NCBI RefSeq assembly: GCF_900104175.1
Contig: NZ_FNIX01000024.1
Location: 1 to 64,000 of the forward strand
DNA from: Lentzea jiangxiensis
GTDB taxonomy: Bacteria; Actinomycetota; Actinomycetes; Mycobacteriales; Pseudonocardiaceae
Direction of reading: 5' to 3'
Length of the DNA: 64,000 nucleotides
The notes below the pieces were generated by a model. That model searched no databases. It saw nothing but the letters and a program-made list of their open reading frames with translations, and had not been told where the DNA came from. A program made the position numbers and the translations under genes. Position 1 is the stretch's first letter, and the number at the start of each line of letters is the position of its first letter. This document shows positions 29,185-37,635 of this stretch, one piece after another.

Positions 29185-29946
29185 ATGAGCAAGCGTTTTG
29201 TGGCGTTGGGGGACTCGTTCACCGAAGGTGTGGGCGATGACGACGCCAGTCGTCCGAACGGGGTGCGCGGCTGGGCCGACCGCGTCGCCGACGTGCTGGG
29301 GGCCGTCGACCCCGAGTTCGCCTACGCCAACCTGGCCGTGCGCGGCCGGTTGTTGCCGCAGGTGCTGGGAGAGCAGTTCGAGCGCGCCCTCGACATGAAG
29401 CCCGACCTCGTCTCGCTCTACGCGGGCGGCAACGACCTCATGCGTCCCAAGGTGGACATCGACGGCTTGATGCGCCGCTACCGGGCGGCCGTGGCGCGCC
29501 TCGTGTCCACAGGCGCGCGCGTGATCCTCTTCACCGGCGTCGACGGTGCCGACGACCCGGTGTTCCGCCGGATGCGCGGCCGCGTGGCCATCTACAACGA
29601 ACACGTGCGCTCGATCGCCGCCGAGCACTCGTGCGTCCTCGTCGACATGTGGAACATGCGGCAGCTGCGCGACCGTCGCATGTGGTCGGCCGACCGCCTG
29701 CACCTCAACTCGCTCGGGCACACCGAGGTCGCCATCTCGGTCCTGGAAGGGCTCGGCGTCCCGCACGCCCTGGAACGGACCCTGCTCGGCCTGGCCCCGC
29801 TCGTCGACCGCCGAGTCCGGCGCGCGGAGGACTGGAAGTGGGCCCGCGAGCACGTCGTGCCGTGGGTGGTGCGCCGGGTGCGCGGTGAGTCCTCCGGGGA
29901 CGTCATCCGCCCCCGCCGCCCCGACCTGCTGCCGCCGTCACGGTAG
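29185..29946 (+). CDS. SGNH/GDSL-family hydrolase
   Basis: A 253-residue SGNH hydrolase. The block I serine lies in VALGDSFTEGVGDD, block III Asn in YAGGNDLMRP, and the Asp/His pair in WSADRLHLNSLGHTEVA. No signal peptide, so the enzyme is cytosolic and likely acts as an esterase or acyl-hydrolase on small substrates. The start ATG 29185 follows the promoter region shared with the DUF4142 gene, which contains a CGTTATCGAAACGTTATC direct repeat (about 29110). The tail (residues about 205-253) is basic and lacks catalytic motifs. Confidence 0.88.
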   Translation: MSKRFVALGDSFTEGVGDDDASRPNGVRGWADRVADVLGAVDPEFAYANLAVRGRLLPQVLGEQFERALDMKPDLVSLYAGGNDLMRPKVDIDGLMRRYRAAVARLVSTGARVILFTGVDGADDPVFRRMRGRVAIYNEHVRSIAAEHSCVLVDMWNMRQLRDRRMWSADRLHLNSLGHTEVAISVLEGLGVPHALERTLLGLAPLVDRRVRRAEDWKWAREHVVPWVVRRVRGESSGDVIRPRRPDLLPPSR

Positions 29947-30074
29947 AACGTGTTCCTCGACGGCATCGTCCAACGAGCTCAGCGTCGCGGGAACGCGTTG
30001 ATCGCGCTGACGGTCTGCGCGTTGGTCGCGGGGCGGGGAGCAGGCTCGCCGACGAGCAACGCGCAGCACTCGTT

Positions 30075-30413
30075 GTGCCCCAACGACGACGGGGCAGTCC
30101 GGGACGGCACGGCGGGCGAGCGGGCGGCGCGGAACCCGCAGCAGCCGAACCCGCCCGGCGGCATCGCGGGCGGCTGCCGAGCTTCGGCGTCGCCTCGAAC
30201 CTCGTGAACCTCGTGTCGTCGGCCGCTCCGGACTTCGTGAAGCCTCGCAAGCCATCGACATCACCGACGTCGACTACGCCCCCTACGTGGCGAAGCTGGA
30301 GGACGGCGGGCATCGCCGCGTTCCTCTTCGCGTGGCGGGGTGCCGCGCACACCGGGTACACGTTCGAGCAGGTCCTGTACGTCGTGTCGGACGGAATCCT
30401 CGGGTCGGGCTGA
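30075..30413 (+). pseudogene. Possible frameshifted gene remnant
   Basis: The stretch 29947-30735 has no intact gene. Within it, protein-like segments occur in shifting frames: ASNLVNLVSSAAPDFVKP (to about 30245), then AIDITDVDYAPYVAKLEDGG in another frame (about 30251-30310), then GIAAFLFAWRGAAHTGY and FEQVLYVVSDGILG back in the first frame to a stop at 30413. Two compensating frame changes within 70 bp suggest a decayed or mis-sequenced gene. The family was not recognised. The rest of the stretch contains only the chitinase promoter region. Confidence 0.3.
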
Positions 30414-30674
30414 TCGGGGTGGGCAGGTTCCTCTGCTTCGGATCGTGACTGACCGAGTTTGCCGGAGGAGCGGGAACGGGTGCGGGCTGTCGAGGGGGCC
30501 GCAGAGCGCACCGGCGTTGTGAGGCGTGCGCGGCGGCCCCGGCACCGGTTTCGCCCACGTCACCGGCTTCCACTGGTGTTCCTCCGACCACCATGTCAAG
30601 TGGACTTGGCGTGAGAGCGTTCTCATAACCCGCTGTGATGTGGTGGGATGATGTCCGCTTCCGCCTCTTGAACG

Positions 30675-30690
30675 AGTGGTTTAGACCAGT
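30675..30690. promoter_or_regulatory. DasR-responsive element upstream of the chitinase gene
   Basis: AGTGGTTTAGACCAGT matches the streptomycete DasR consensus A(C/G)TGGTCTAGACCA(C/G)T at 15 of 16 positions and is 45 bp before the chitinase ATG. DasR is a GntR-type repressor released by glucosamine-6-phosphate, so induction by chitin-derived N-acetylglucosamine is expected. Confidence 0.75.
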
Positions 30691-30735
30691 TAACGTGCCT
30701 GCCATCACGTACCCCCTGCACGTGAATGGAGCACC

Positions 30736-32064
30736 ATGAAGAAGTTCCGCCGGCAAATCCTGACCGCCGGTCTGGCGATAGCCACCGTGGTCGGTGGCCT
30801 CCTCGCCGCACCCGCGAGTGGCGCTACGGGCGTGACCGCGGCGTTCACCAAGACGTCGGACTGGGGCAGCGGCTACGAGGCCAAGTACACGATCTCCAAC
30901 AGCGGCGGGGCCGCGCTCTCGTCGTGGACCGTCGAGTTCACGCTGCCGAGCGGGCAGTCGATCGCGTCGCTGTGGGACGGCAGTTACGCCGCCAACGGCC
31001 AGAACATCACCGTGCGCAACACCTGGAACGGCAACGTCCCGGTGGGTGGCAGCGTCAGCTTCGGCTTCACCGTGAAGGGTTCCGGCGCGAACCCCTCAGG
31101 CTGCAAGGTCAACGGCGGTTCGTGCGAGGGCGGCTCGCAGCCGACCACCACGACCACCACCACCACCACCACGTCGACCCCGCCGGTGCCCGGCACCGGG
31201 CGCGGCGCTCCCTACCTGTACCTGGGCTGGGGCAACCCGCAGAGCGCGACGCAGGTCATGAGTGCGACCGGCGTCAAGTGGTTCACGCTCGCGTTCGTGC
31301 TGTCCGGCGGCGGCTGCACCCCCTCGTGGGACAGCTCGCGTCCGCTGACCGGTGGCGTCGAGCAGCAGACGATCAACGCCATCCGCTCGGCCGGTGGTGA
31401 CATCGTGCCGTCGTTCGGTGGCTGGAGCGGCAACAAGCTGGGTCCGAACTGCGCGACCGCCGAGGCGCTGGCCGGCGCGTACCAGCAGGTCATCAACGCC
31501 TACAACCTCAAGGCGATCGACATCGACATCGAGAACTCCGACGAGTTCGAGAACACGACGGTCCAGGACCGGATCCTGACCGCGCTGAAGATCGTCAAGC
31601 AGAACAACCCCGGCATCCAGACGATCGTCACGTTCGGCACCGGCACCACCGGCCCGAACTTCTACGGCGCTCGCCTGATCGACCAGGCCAAGGCCCTGAA
31701 CGCGAACATCGACGTGTTCACGATCATGCCGTTCGACTTCAACAGCTCCAACATCCGCACCGACACGATTGGCGCGGCCACGGGGCTGAAGAACAAGCTC
31801 AAGTCGACCTTCGGCTGGAGCGACGCCGAGGCGTTCAGGCACGTCGGCATCTCGGGCATGAACGGCCTGTCCGACCACCGCGAGCTGACCACCGTCGACG
31901 ACTGGACCGCGATCCGCGACTGGTCGAAGGCGAACGGCCTCGGGCGACTGGCCTTCTGGTCGGTCAACCGCGACCGCGGTGGCTGCGACGGTCAGATCGC
32001 CGCCCACTGCTCCGGCATCCAGCAGGCCGACCTGGCGTTCACGAAGATCACCGCCGGGTTCTGA
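30736..32064 (+). CDS. Secreted GH18 chitinase with CBM2 module
   Basis: A 442-residue extracellular chitinase. Signal peptide to about residue 29; CBM2-type binding module (about 31-130, with the conserved surface Trp residues W43, W80 and W98 region); Thr-rich linker (about 137-148, ten Thr in a row); GH18 catalytic domain (about 156-442). The catalytic motif is AIDIDIE with Asp262, Asp264 and Glu266; Glu266 is the acid. The first Asp of DxxDxDxE is not present, as in other members of this subgroup. GGAG Shine-Dalgarno. Regulation by DasR is implied by the site at 30675-30690. A strong hairpin follows. Confidence 0.94.
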   Translation: MKKFRRQILTAGLAIATVVGGLLAAPASGATGVTAAFTKTSDWGSGYEAKYTISNSGGAALSSWTVEFTLPSGQSIASLWDGSYAANGQNITVRNTWNGNVPVGGSVSFGFTVKGSGANPSGCKVNGGSCEGGSQPTTTTTTTTTTSTPPVPGTGRGAPYLYLGWGNPQSATQVMSATGVKWFTLAFVLSGGGCTPSWDSSRPLTGGVEQQTINAIRSAGGDIVPSFGGWSGNKLGPNCATAEALAGAYQQVINAYNLKAIDIDIENSDEFENTTVQDRILTALKIVKQNNPGIQTIVTFGTGTTGPNFYGARLIDQAKALNANIDVFTIMPFDFNSSNIRTDTIGAATGLKNKLKSTFGWSDAEAFRHVGISGMNGLSDHRELTTVDDWTAIRDWSKANGLGRLAFWSVNRDRGGCDGQIAAHCSGIQQADLAFTKITAGF

Positions 32065-32090
32065 TCACCAGCGGTACCCGAACGACCACG

Positions 32091-32127
32091 AGCCGTCAGC
32101 GCCGTTTATCCGGTGGCGCTGACGGCT
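32091..32127 (+). terminator. 13-bp hairpin after the chitinase gene
   Basis: Arms AGCCGTCAGCGCC (32091-32103) and GGCGCTGACGGCT (32115-32127) with an 11-nt loop, followed by TAT. Begins 26 bp after the chitinase stop. Confidence 0.75.
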
Positions 32128-32235
32128 TATCCTTGTGCCATGCGTCGACGACATTGATCCTCAACCGATCTCTCCCGAACCGCGACGGCGTGGGCGTGGT
32201 GCTCGCACCTCATCCCGATCTACGCGCTGTACGCG

Positions 32236-33252
32236 TTGCTCTTCGCCGACAGCGGGCTGTCGGACGCCCAGATCTCGGTGCTGCTGGCCGTCTGGTCGCT
32301 CACCGCGGTGGTCTTCGAGGTGCCCTCCGGTGCCGTCGCGGACCGGTTCTCGCGGCGCGGCTCCCTCGTGGTTTCCGGTGTGCTGCAGGCGCTCGGGTAC
32401 GCGGCCTGGGTGGTGTTCCCGTCGTTCTGGGGCTTTGCCGCCGGTTTCGTGCTGTGGGGGCTGGGCGGCACGCTGCAGTCGGGCGCGTTCGAGGCCCTGC
32501 TGTACGACGGGCTGGCGGCCAACGGTGACGAGGAGCGGTACGGGCGGCTGAAGGCCCGTGTCGACACCATCGAGCTGATCGCCCAGGTGCCGGTCGCCGT
32601 CGTGGCCACCGCGCTGTTCTCCCTCGGCGGCTACCGGCTGGCCGGCTGGATCTCGGTCGCGATGTGCCTCGCCTCGTCGGTGATCGCGCTGCGGTTCCCC
32701 GAACCGGAACGCGGCTCGGAGGACGACGACGAGCCCGGTTACCTCGCGACCCTGATGACCGGGCTCCGCGCGTCCGTGCCGATCAAACGCGCTGTCGTCG
32801 CAGTGGCCCTGGTGTACGCCATCGACGCGTTCGAGGAGTACTTCACGCTGCTGGCCCAGGACTGGCACGTGCCCACGGTGTGGGTGCCGATGGCGACCAT
32901 CGGCGTGCCGTTGACGGGCGCCGCCGGTGCCCACCTGGCGGGGCGGCTGCCGTTGCGCGGCTGGGTGCTGTTCGCCTCGGGCGTGCTGCTGGTCGTGGCG
33001 GCGTGGCTGGCCGTGCCGTTCGCGATCATCCTGTTGGGACTGTTCTACGGGCTGTACCGGTTCGTGCTGGTGCACGTGGAAACCGAGCTGCAGCACCGCA
33101 TCGAGTCCGACGCCCGTGCGACCGTGACGTCCGTGGCCGCGATCGGGTCTGAGTTCGTGGCGTTCGCGGTCTACGGCATGTGGGTGCTCGGGGCTGCCTT
33201 CGCCGTCGGGGTGCTGGTCCTCGTCATCGCTGTGGTGGTGCGGCGTCAGTGA
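32236..33252 (+). CDS. MFS transporter with a damaged or missing N-terminus
   Basis: A major facilitator with about ten to eleven membrane segments, including the loop motif GAVADRFSRRGSLV between segments 2 and 3. The first usable start in frame is TTG at 32236, but recognisable family sequence (HLIPIYALYALLFADSGLS) begins about 10 codons earlier, without an ATG/GTG/TTG. Further upstream in frame is ATG 32140 reading MRRRH and then TGA at 32155. This suggests a point mutation or indel near the start; the first membrane segment is incomplete if TTG 32236 is used. Substrate unknown, probably a drug-like compound. It is convergent with the decayed genes that follow. Confidence 0.7.
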   Translation: MLFADSGLSDAQISVLLAVWSLTAVVFEVPSGAVADRFSRRGSLVVSGVLQALGYAAWVVFPSFWGFAAGFVLWGLGGTLQSGAFEALLYDGLAANGDEERYGRLKARVDTIELIAQVPVAVVATALFSLGGYRLAGWISVAMCLASSVIALRFPEPERGSEDDDEPGYLATLMTGLRASVPIKRAVVAVALVYAIDAFEEYFTLLAQDWHVPTVWVPMATIGVPLTGAAGAHLAGRLPLRGWVLFASGVLLVVAAWLAVPFAIILLGLFYGLYRFVLVHVETELQHRIESDARATVTSVAAIGSEFVAFAVYGMWVLGAAFAVGVLVLVIAVVVRRQ

Positions 33253-33663
33253 GGAAGTGCGCACCGGGGACGGCGTTTCTCGGAGCTCTCGCGGTACTCC
33301 TCGATCGCGAGAGCGACGTCGAACGCCGTCCGCGTGTTCTCCAGCAACGGCAGGTAGTGCACGCCGCGGGCCAACGCGTCGAGGTCGACGCTGAGGTACA
33401 CGCCCATCAACGGGTTCACGAACAGCTCGCTGCCCTCGGTGCGGGTCGTGAACTGCACGTCGCCGAACTCGCCGCCGCGCAGAAGGATGTCCGGACGCCC
33501 GTGCGCGGGAACGCGTAGACGATGGCGTTGAGGAACCGCGCGAGCTCGCGTTCGGGGAAGTACGCGTCCTCGCCCGAGGTCTCCGGCTCGACGGCGGCGA
33601 ACACGTCGAACCCGCCTCCCGCTTCGGCGATCAGGACGGTACGTTCCGCGCGGAGCCGTGCGA
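33246..33663 (-). pseudogene. Degraded DUF1152-family gene
   Basis: Fragments of a DUF1152-like protein occur in order but in two frames and with pieces missing. RTVLIAEAGGGFDVFA (N-terminus), GEDAYFPERELARFL and VYAFPRTGVR are in one frame (to about 33500). PDILLRGGEFGDVQFTTRT, then GSELFVNPLMGVYLSVDL and the C-terminal EYRES region follow in another. From memory the family is about 300 residues long; here only about 135 codons remain, so much of the central part is deleted. No ribosome site is seen. The neighbouring luciferase-like gene shows the same kind of loss. Confidence 0.55.
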
Positions 33664-34326
33664 AAAGCGGCGGTGTGGCAAGGCTGAACACACGTCCGAC
33701 CCCAGCTCTTCCACGTCCGCGGGGCTGCTGACCTCGACCAGCAGGCGGTCCGGGGCGTGGGCGAGGCCGTCGTCGAGGTGCTGCGCCAGCACGCCGATCC
33801 TCGGATGGGCTGCCTGGTCGCGGTACCGGGTGACGTGCTCGGTCCGGCTGGCGAACACGAACAGGCCGTCGTCGTTCTCCGCAGCCAGGTCGGCGATCTC
33901 GGGCGAACGTGTGCAGGCGTGCCAGACGTACGTGCCGCGCCACAGGGCTTTGAACGCCGCGTAGTGCTCGATCGTCAGCGGCAGGCTGTACTCGATCTCC
34001 TTGCCGAACCAGCCGAACACCTTCGCGGTGTTGCCGCGCCCCAGCACCAGGTCCGTGCGGCCCGGGGCGAGGAGGGCGAGCGTGGCGTACTCGGCGGCGA
34101 GACGTGCTGGGTCGTTCGTCGTGATCAGCGTGGTCGCCGTGGACAGTCGCAAGGTCGTCTTCGCCGCGATGTGGGCGAGGAGCGTCGTGGGGGAGGAGGA
34201 GGTGTAGGGCGGGTTGTGGTGCTCGCCCACCGCGAAGACGTCGAAGCCCGCCTCGTCGGCCGCGACCCCCAGGGCGACGATCTCCGACGGCGGGAGGTCA
34301 CCCGCGGTGAACACGCCGATCTGCAC
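33631..34326 (-). pseudogene. LLM-class flavin oxidoreductase gene with internal deletions
   Basis: The 231-codon frame starts with GTG 34326 and matches bacterial-luciferase-like flavin oxidoreductases at the N-terminus (IGVFTAGD, FAVGEHHNPPY, LSTATTLITTNDPARLAAEY, LVLGRGNTAKVFGWFG). Normal members are about 340 residues long. Here the stretch between ALWRG and TYVWHACTRSPEIADLAA is short by about 25 residues, the region after FVFASRTEHVTRYRD is short by about 80, and the C-terminus runs into DUF1152 remnants. It may be a pseudogene or a shortened protein. An inverted repeat (34339-34359) overlaps its GGAGG ribosome site. Confidence 0.5.
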
Positions 34327-34338
34327 GGCGTTCAGTGT

Positions 34339-34359
34339 CCTCCACGAACACCGTGGAGG
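34339..34359. promoter_or_regulatory. CCTCCACG/CGTGGAGG inverted repeat
   Basis: Perfect 8-bp arms around 5 nt, between the flavin oxidoreductase remnant and the symporter gene. On the minus strand the right arm supplies the GGAGG ribosome site of the oxidoreductase remnant, so the hairpin could sequester it; it may also be an operator. Confidence 0.35.
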
Positions 34360-34461
34360 CGGCTCGCTGCCGCCACCTGGCCTATTCCATCGGCGCGGGC
34401 GTAACGCCAGGATCGTCCGAACAGATCGAACTGCACAAGCCGGACATCAGCGGAGGCCGTC

Positions 34462-35316
34462 GTGCCAGTCGTACAGATCTTCCTGCCACTGGCGCTGGGC
34501 CTGGTCATGTTCGGCCTCGGCCTCACGCTCACCACCGAGGACTTCGCGAGGGTCGCGAAGTACCCCAAGGCCGCCGTCATCGCGCTCGTCTGCCAGGTGG
34601 TCGTGCTGCCCGCGATCTGCCTCGGGCTGGTGCTCGCGTTCGGGCTCAAGGGCGTGCTCGCGGTCGGCATGATGCTGCTCGTCGCGTCGCCGGGCGGCAC
34701 GTCGGCGAACCTCTTCAGCCACCTCGCGGGCGGCGACGTCGCGCTCAACATCACGCTGACGGCGATCAACTCGGTGCTGGCGGTGTTCACGCTGCCGCTG
34801 GTGGTCGGGCTGAGCATGGCGCACTTCATGGCGGACGACGCCGAGGTCGGGTTGCAACCGGCGAAGTTCGTGCAGGTCTTCGCGATCGTGCTGGTGCCGG
34901 TGGCGATCGGCATGCTGGTGCGCCGCAGGTTCGAGGCCTGGGCGCTGAGGATGAACGACCCGGTGCGCATCGCGTCCGTCGTGGTGCTGGTACTCGTCAT
35001 CATCGCGGCGATCGCGCAGGCGTACCGGCAGCTGGTCGACAACATCGCGACGCTCGGACCGGTGGCGTTGCTGCTGAGCGTCTTCAGCTTGCTGATCGGG
35101 TACTACGTACCCAAGGCGTTCCGCGTCGACCGCAAGCAGGCCATCGCGAGCGCCATGGAGATCGGCGTCCACAACGCCACGATCGCGATCACGCTGGCGC
35201 TCACGGTGCTCGACGACGAGACGATGGCGATTCCGCCCGCGGTCTACGGCGTGCTCATGTACCTGCCCGCGGCGGTGGCGGCGCGGTTGTTGTCCCGAAC
35301 CAGGGCGACCGTCTAA
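34462..35316 (+). CDS. Bile acid:sodium symporter (SBF) family transporter
   Basis: A 284-residue integral membrane protein with about nine to ten membrane segments of the SBF/BASS family. The unwound crossover motifs are visible as SPGGTSANLFSHLAGGDVAL and MEIGVHNATIAITLAL. Bacterial members exchange organic anions with sodium; the substrate here is unknown. GTG start at 34462 with CGGAGG 5-6 nt upstream. It sits between the decayed oxidoreductase (divergent) and the esterase gene (same strand, 33 bp downstream), with which it could be cotranscribed. Confidence 0.9.
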   Translation: MPVVQIFLPLALGLVMFGLGLTLTTEDFARVAKYPKAAVIALVCQVVVLPAICLGLVLAFGLKGVLAVGMMLLVASPGGTSANLFSHLAGGDVALNITLTAINSVLAVFTLPLVVGLSMAHFMADDAEVGLQPAKFVQVFAIVLVPVAIGMLVRRRFEAWALRMNDPVRIASVVVLVLVIIAAIAQAYRQLVDNIATLGPVALLLSVFSLLIGYYVPKAFRVDRKQAIASAMEIGVHNATIAITLALTVLDDETMAIPPAVYGVLMYLPAAVAARLLSRTRATV

Positions 35317-35349
35317 AGCGGTTGCGGCCGTGGCTACGTTGGGCGTGAC

Positions 35350-36756
35350 ATGCGTTCAACCACAACCACATTGCTGACGGCCGCACTCCTGGCCGCGACC
35401 GCTGTTCCCGCCCACGCCGCGGGAACCGTCCGCACCGACACCGGATTCGTGTCGGGAACAACCACCTACGCCCAGCGCTCGTTCCAGGGCATCCCGTTCG
35501 CCGCGCCGCCCGTCGGCGAGAACCGCTGGCGCGATCCGCAGCCGCCACGGGCCTGGCAGGGCGTTCTGAAGGCCGAGAAACCCGGTCCGCGCTGCGACCA
35601 GGCCGAGGACTGCCTGTACCTCAACGTCACCACGCCGCGGAAAGCCGTGAACCGGCCGGTGCTGGTCTGGATCCACGGCGGCGGCTTCACCAGCGGGGCC
35701 GGGGCCGACTACGGCGTGGACCGGCTGGTGGACGGCGGCTCCGTCGTCGTCACGATCAACTACCGCCTCGGCGCCTCCGGGTACTTCGGCTTCCCCGGGC
35801 TCGAGGGGTCCGGCGCGTTCGGCCTGCGCGACCAGCAGGCCGCGCTCGAGTGGGTCCAGCGCAACGTCCGGCGCTTCGGCGGCGACCCGCGCAACGTCAC
35901 GCTGTTCGGGGCGTCGGCGGGCGGGCTGTCGACCTGCGCGCAGCTGACCTCGCCCAGGACGCGCGGGCTGTTCCACCGGGCGATCATCCAAAGCGGACCG
36001 TGCCAGTTCGGCACCCCGGCGGGGGAGGGACGGGTCCAGCACCCGTGGGCCGACCGCGAGGACGTCGAACGGGCAGGAGCCCTGGCGTCGGGTTGCCCGG
36101 ACGTGACCTGCCTGCGCGGCCTCACGTTCGAGCAGGTGCAGGCGTTGACGCCGCAGTTCTCGTCACCCGCCTACGGAACGGAGGCGCTGCCGGAGAACCC
36201 GGTCACGGCGCTGCGGGAGGGCCGCTTCCACCGCGTCCCGGTGCTGGCCGGCACCGCTCGCGACGAGTTCTCGGTGTTCGCCGCGATGTTCTACGCGCCG
36301 CTGGACGCCGCCGGCTACGAGCAGGCGCTGACCGACGGGTTCGGTGCCGCCGGGGCGAAGCGGGTCCTCGCCGCCTACCCGCCCCGCGGTGGTGACGAAC
36401 GGGTGGCGCTCTCCGCGGCGCTCTCGGACATGACCTCGGCCTGCCCGACCGCCGAGCTGCGCGCGCAGACGCAGGCGTTCGGCTACGAGTTCGCCGAACC
36501 GGACCCGCCGATGATCTTCCCGGGCATGCCGGAGTTCCCCTACGGCGCCTACCACGGCTCGGAGCTGCCGTTCCTGTTCGGGTACGGCGGCGTCGAGCTC
36601 ACCGCCGGGCAGCGGGAGCTGGCGGACGAGATGGTGGGTGCGTGGACGAGGTTCGCGCGCACCGGGCGTCCCGGCTGGGCACGCCAGGACGTCCGGATCT
36701 TCGCGACCGGACAGGTCGCACCGGCCGACCACCGGTGCGAGCTCTGGGCCGGCTGA
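35350..36756 (+). CDS. Secreted type B carboxylesterase
   Basis: A 468-residue alpha/beta-hydrolase of the carboxylesterase type B family. Signal peptide (about 1-23); oxyanion hole HGGGFTSG; nucleophile Ser in TLFGASAGG; acidic residue in AGTARDEFS; catalytic His in YGAYHGSELPF. EDCLYLNV is the usual family signature. A pair of cysteines (EDC and others) suggests disulfides, consistent with export. It hydrolyses esters of small carboxylic acids; the natural substrate is not known. Next to the symporter gene (33 bp upstream), which may take up an acid product; that link is inference. Confidence 0.92.
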   Translation: MRSTTTTLLTAALLAATAVPAHAAGTVRTDTGFVSGTTTYAQRSFQGIPFAAPPVGENRWRDPQPPRAWQGVLKAEKPGPRCDQAEDCLYLNVTTPRKAVNRPVLVWIHGGGFTSGAGADYGVDRLVDGGSVVVTINYRLGASGYFGFPGLEGSGAFGLRDQQAALEWVQRNVRRFGGDPRNVTLFGASAGGLSTCAQLTSPRTRGLFHRAIIQSGPCQFGTPAGEGRVQHPWADREDVERAGALASGCPDVTCLRGLTFEQVQALTPQFSSPAYGTEALPENPVTALREGRFHRVPVLAGTARDEFSVFAAMFYAPLDAAGYEQALTDGFGAAGAKRVLAAYPPRGGDERVALSAALSDMTSACPTAELRAQTQAFGYEFAEPDPPMIFPGMPEFPYGAYHGSELPFLFGYGGVELTAGQRELADEMVGAWTRFARTGRPGWARQDVRIFATGQVAPADHRCELWAG

Positions 36757-36876
36757 GCGACCCGAGCGGCGCGCGCCCGTGCGACCTGCCGGCGCGCGCC
36801 GTTCACCGACACCTGGTATCCAGGACGCCGTCGAGGGTGACGGCTCCGGTGGGGGCACCGCTGCTGCTGGAGGTGG

Positions 36877-37635
36877 GTGTTGTTCCGCTTGCTGGAGACC
36901 GCCGTCCGCGTCGAACCCCTGCAAGGGGAGGGGCTCACCAACGTCCTGCACCTCGTGACGCTGGCCGACGGCCGCAAAGCCGTGCTGCGGCAACCGAAGG
37001 TCGCCCGCGACCTGCCGAAGTTCGTCGTGCCCGGCGCACCGGCGGTCCTCGCGCACAACGGTCGCGGCGACGTGCTGGTCGAGTACGTCGAGGGGCGGAC
37101 GCTCGCGGACGCGTTGCCGGTGTCCGCCGAGGTCTGGCGCGGCATCGGCCTGGCGTTCCGCAGGATCCACCGCGTCGGCCTGCTGCACAACGACGTGAAC
37201 CTGCACAACATCATCGTGGGCGACGGGAAGGCCACCCTGATCGACTGGGACAACCCGGGGCAGGGCAACCCGCTCGACGAGCTCGCGGCGTTCGAGGAAC
37301 ACCTGTACCTGCACGGAACCGAACTGCCACAAGCGTTCTGGACCGGGTACGGCCACCGGCCCGACCTGCAGTTGTTGCGGGCGCACCGGATCGCGGGCTG
37401 CGTCGGCTGGCTCGCGAGCGACGACTGGCGGCGGTGGGAGCACGACAGGGCTCTCCGGCCCGAGCAGCTGGCCAGGGTCCGGGACTGGCGGCGGCTCCTC
37501 GCGAGGTGGCTCGCCGGCCAGTTCCGGACGGCCTGGCTGGAAAGCGGCCGGCTAGCGGCTGAGGTTGCGGTACTTCAGCACCGACAGCGGCCAGAAGATC
37601 GCCACGAACACCGCCGGCCACAGCACGGCCAGTAA
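36877..37635 (+). CDS. Aminoglycoside/choline phosphotransferase-like kinase
   Basis: A 252-residue protein with the APH/choline-kinase fold. The catalytic loop reads LLHNDVNLHNIIV (Brenner-type HxDxxxxN) and the metal-binding segment is LIDWDNPG. The N-lobe is short (VLRQPKVARDLPKF may carry the ATP-site Lys). GGAGG just before the GTG at 36877 gives short spacing; TTG at 36880 is an alternative. Target could be a sugar, choline or antibiotic. Its 3' end overlaps the convergent ABC permease gene by 84 bp, and the last about 28 residues are basic and unlike the family, so the true end may be functionally earlier. Confidence 0.75.
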   Translation: MLFRLLETAVRVEPLQGEGLTNVLHLVTLADGRKAVLRQPKVARDLPKFVVPGAPAVLAHNGRGDVLVEYVEGRTLADALPVSAEVWRGIGLAFRRIHRVGLLHNDVNLHNIIVGDGKATLIDWDNPGQGNPLDELAAFEEHLYLHGTELPQAFWTGYGHRPDLQLLRAHRIAGCVGWLASDDWRRWEHDRALRPEQLARVRDWRRLLARWLAGQFRTAWLESGRLAAEVAVLQHRQRPEDRHEHRRPQHGQ

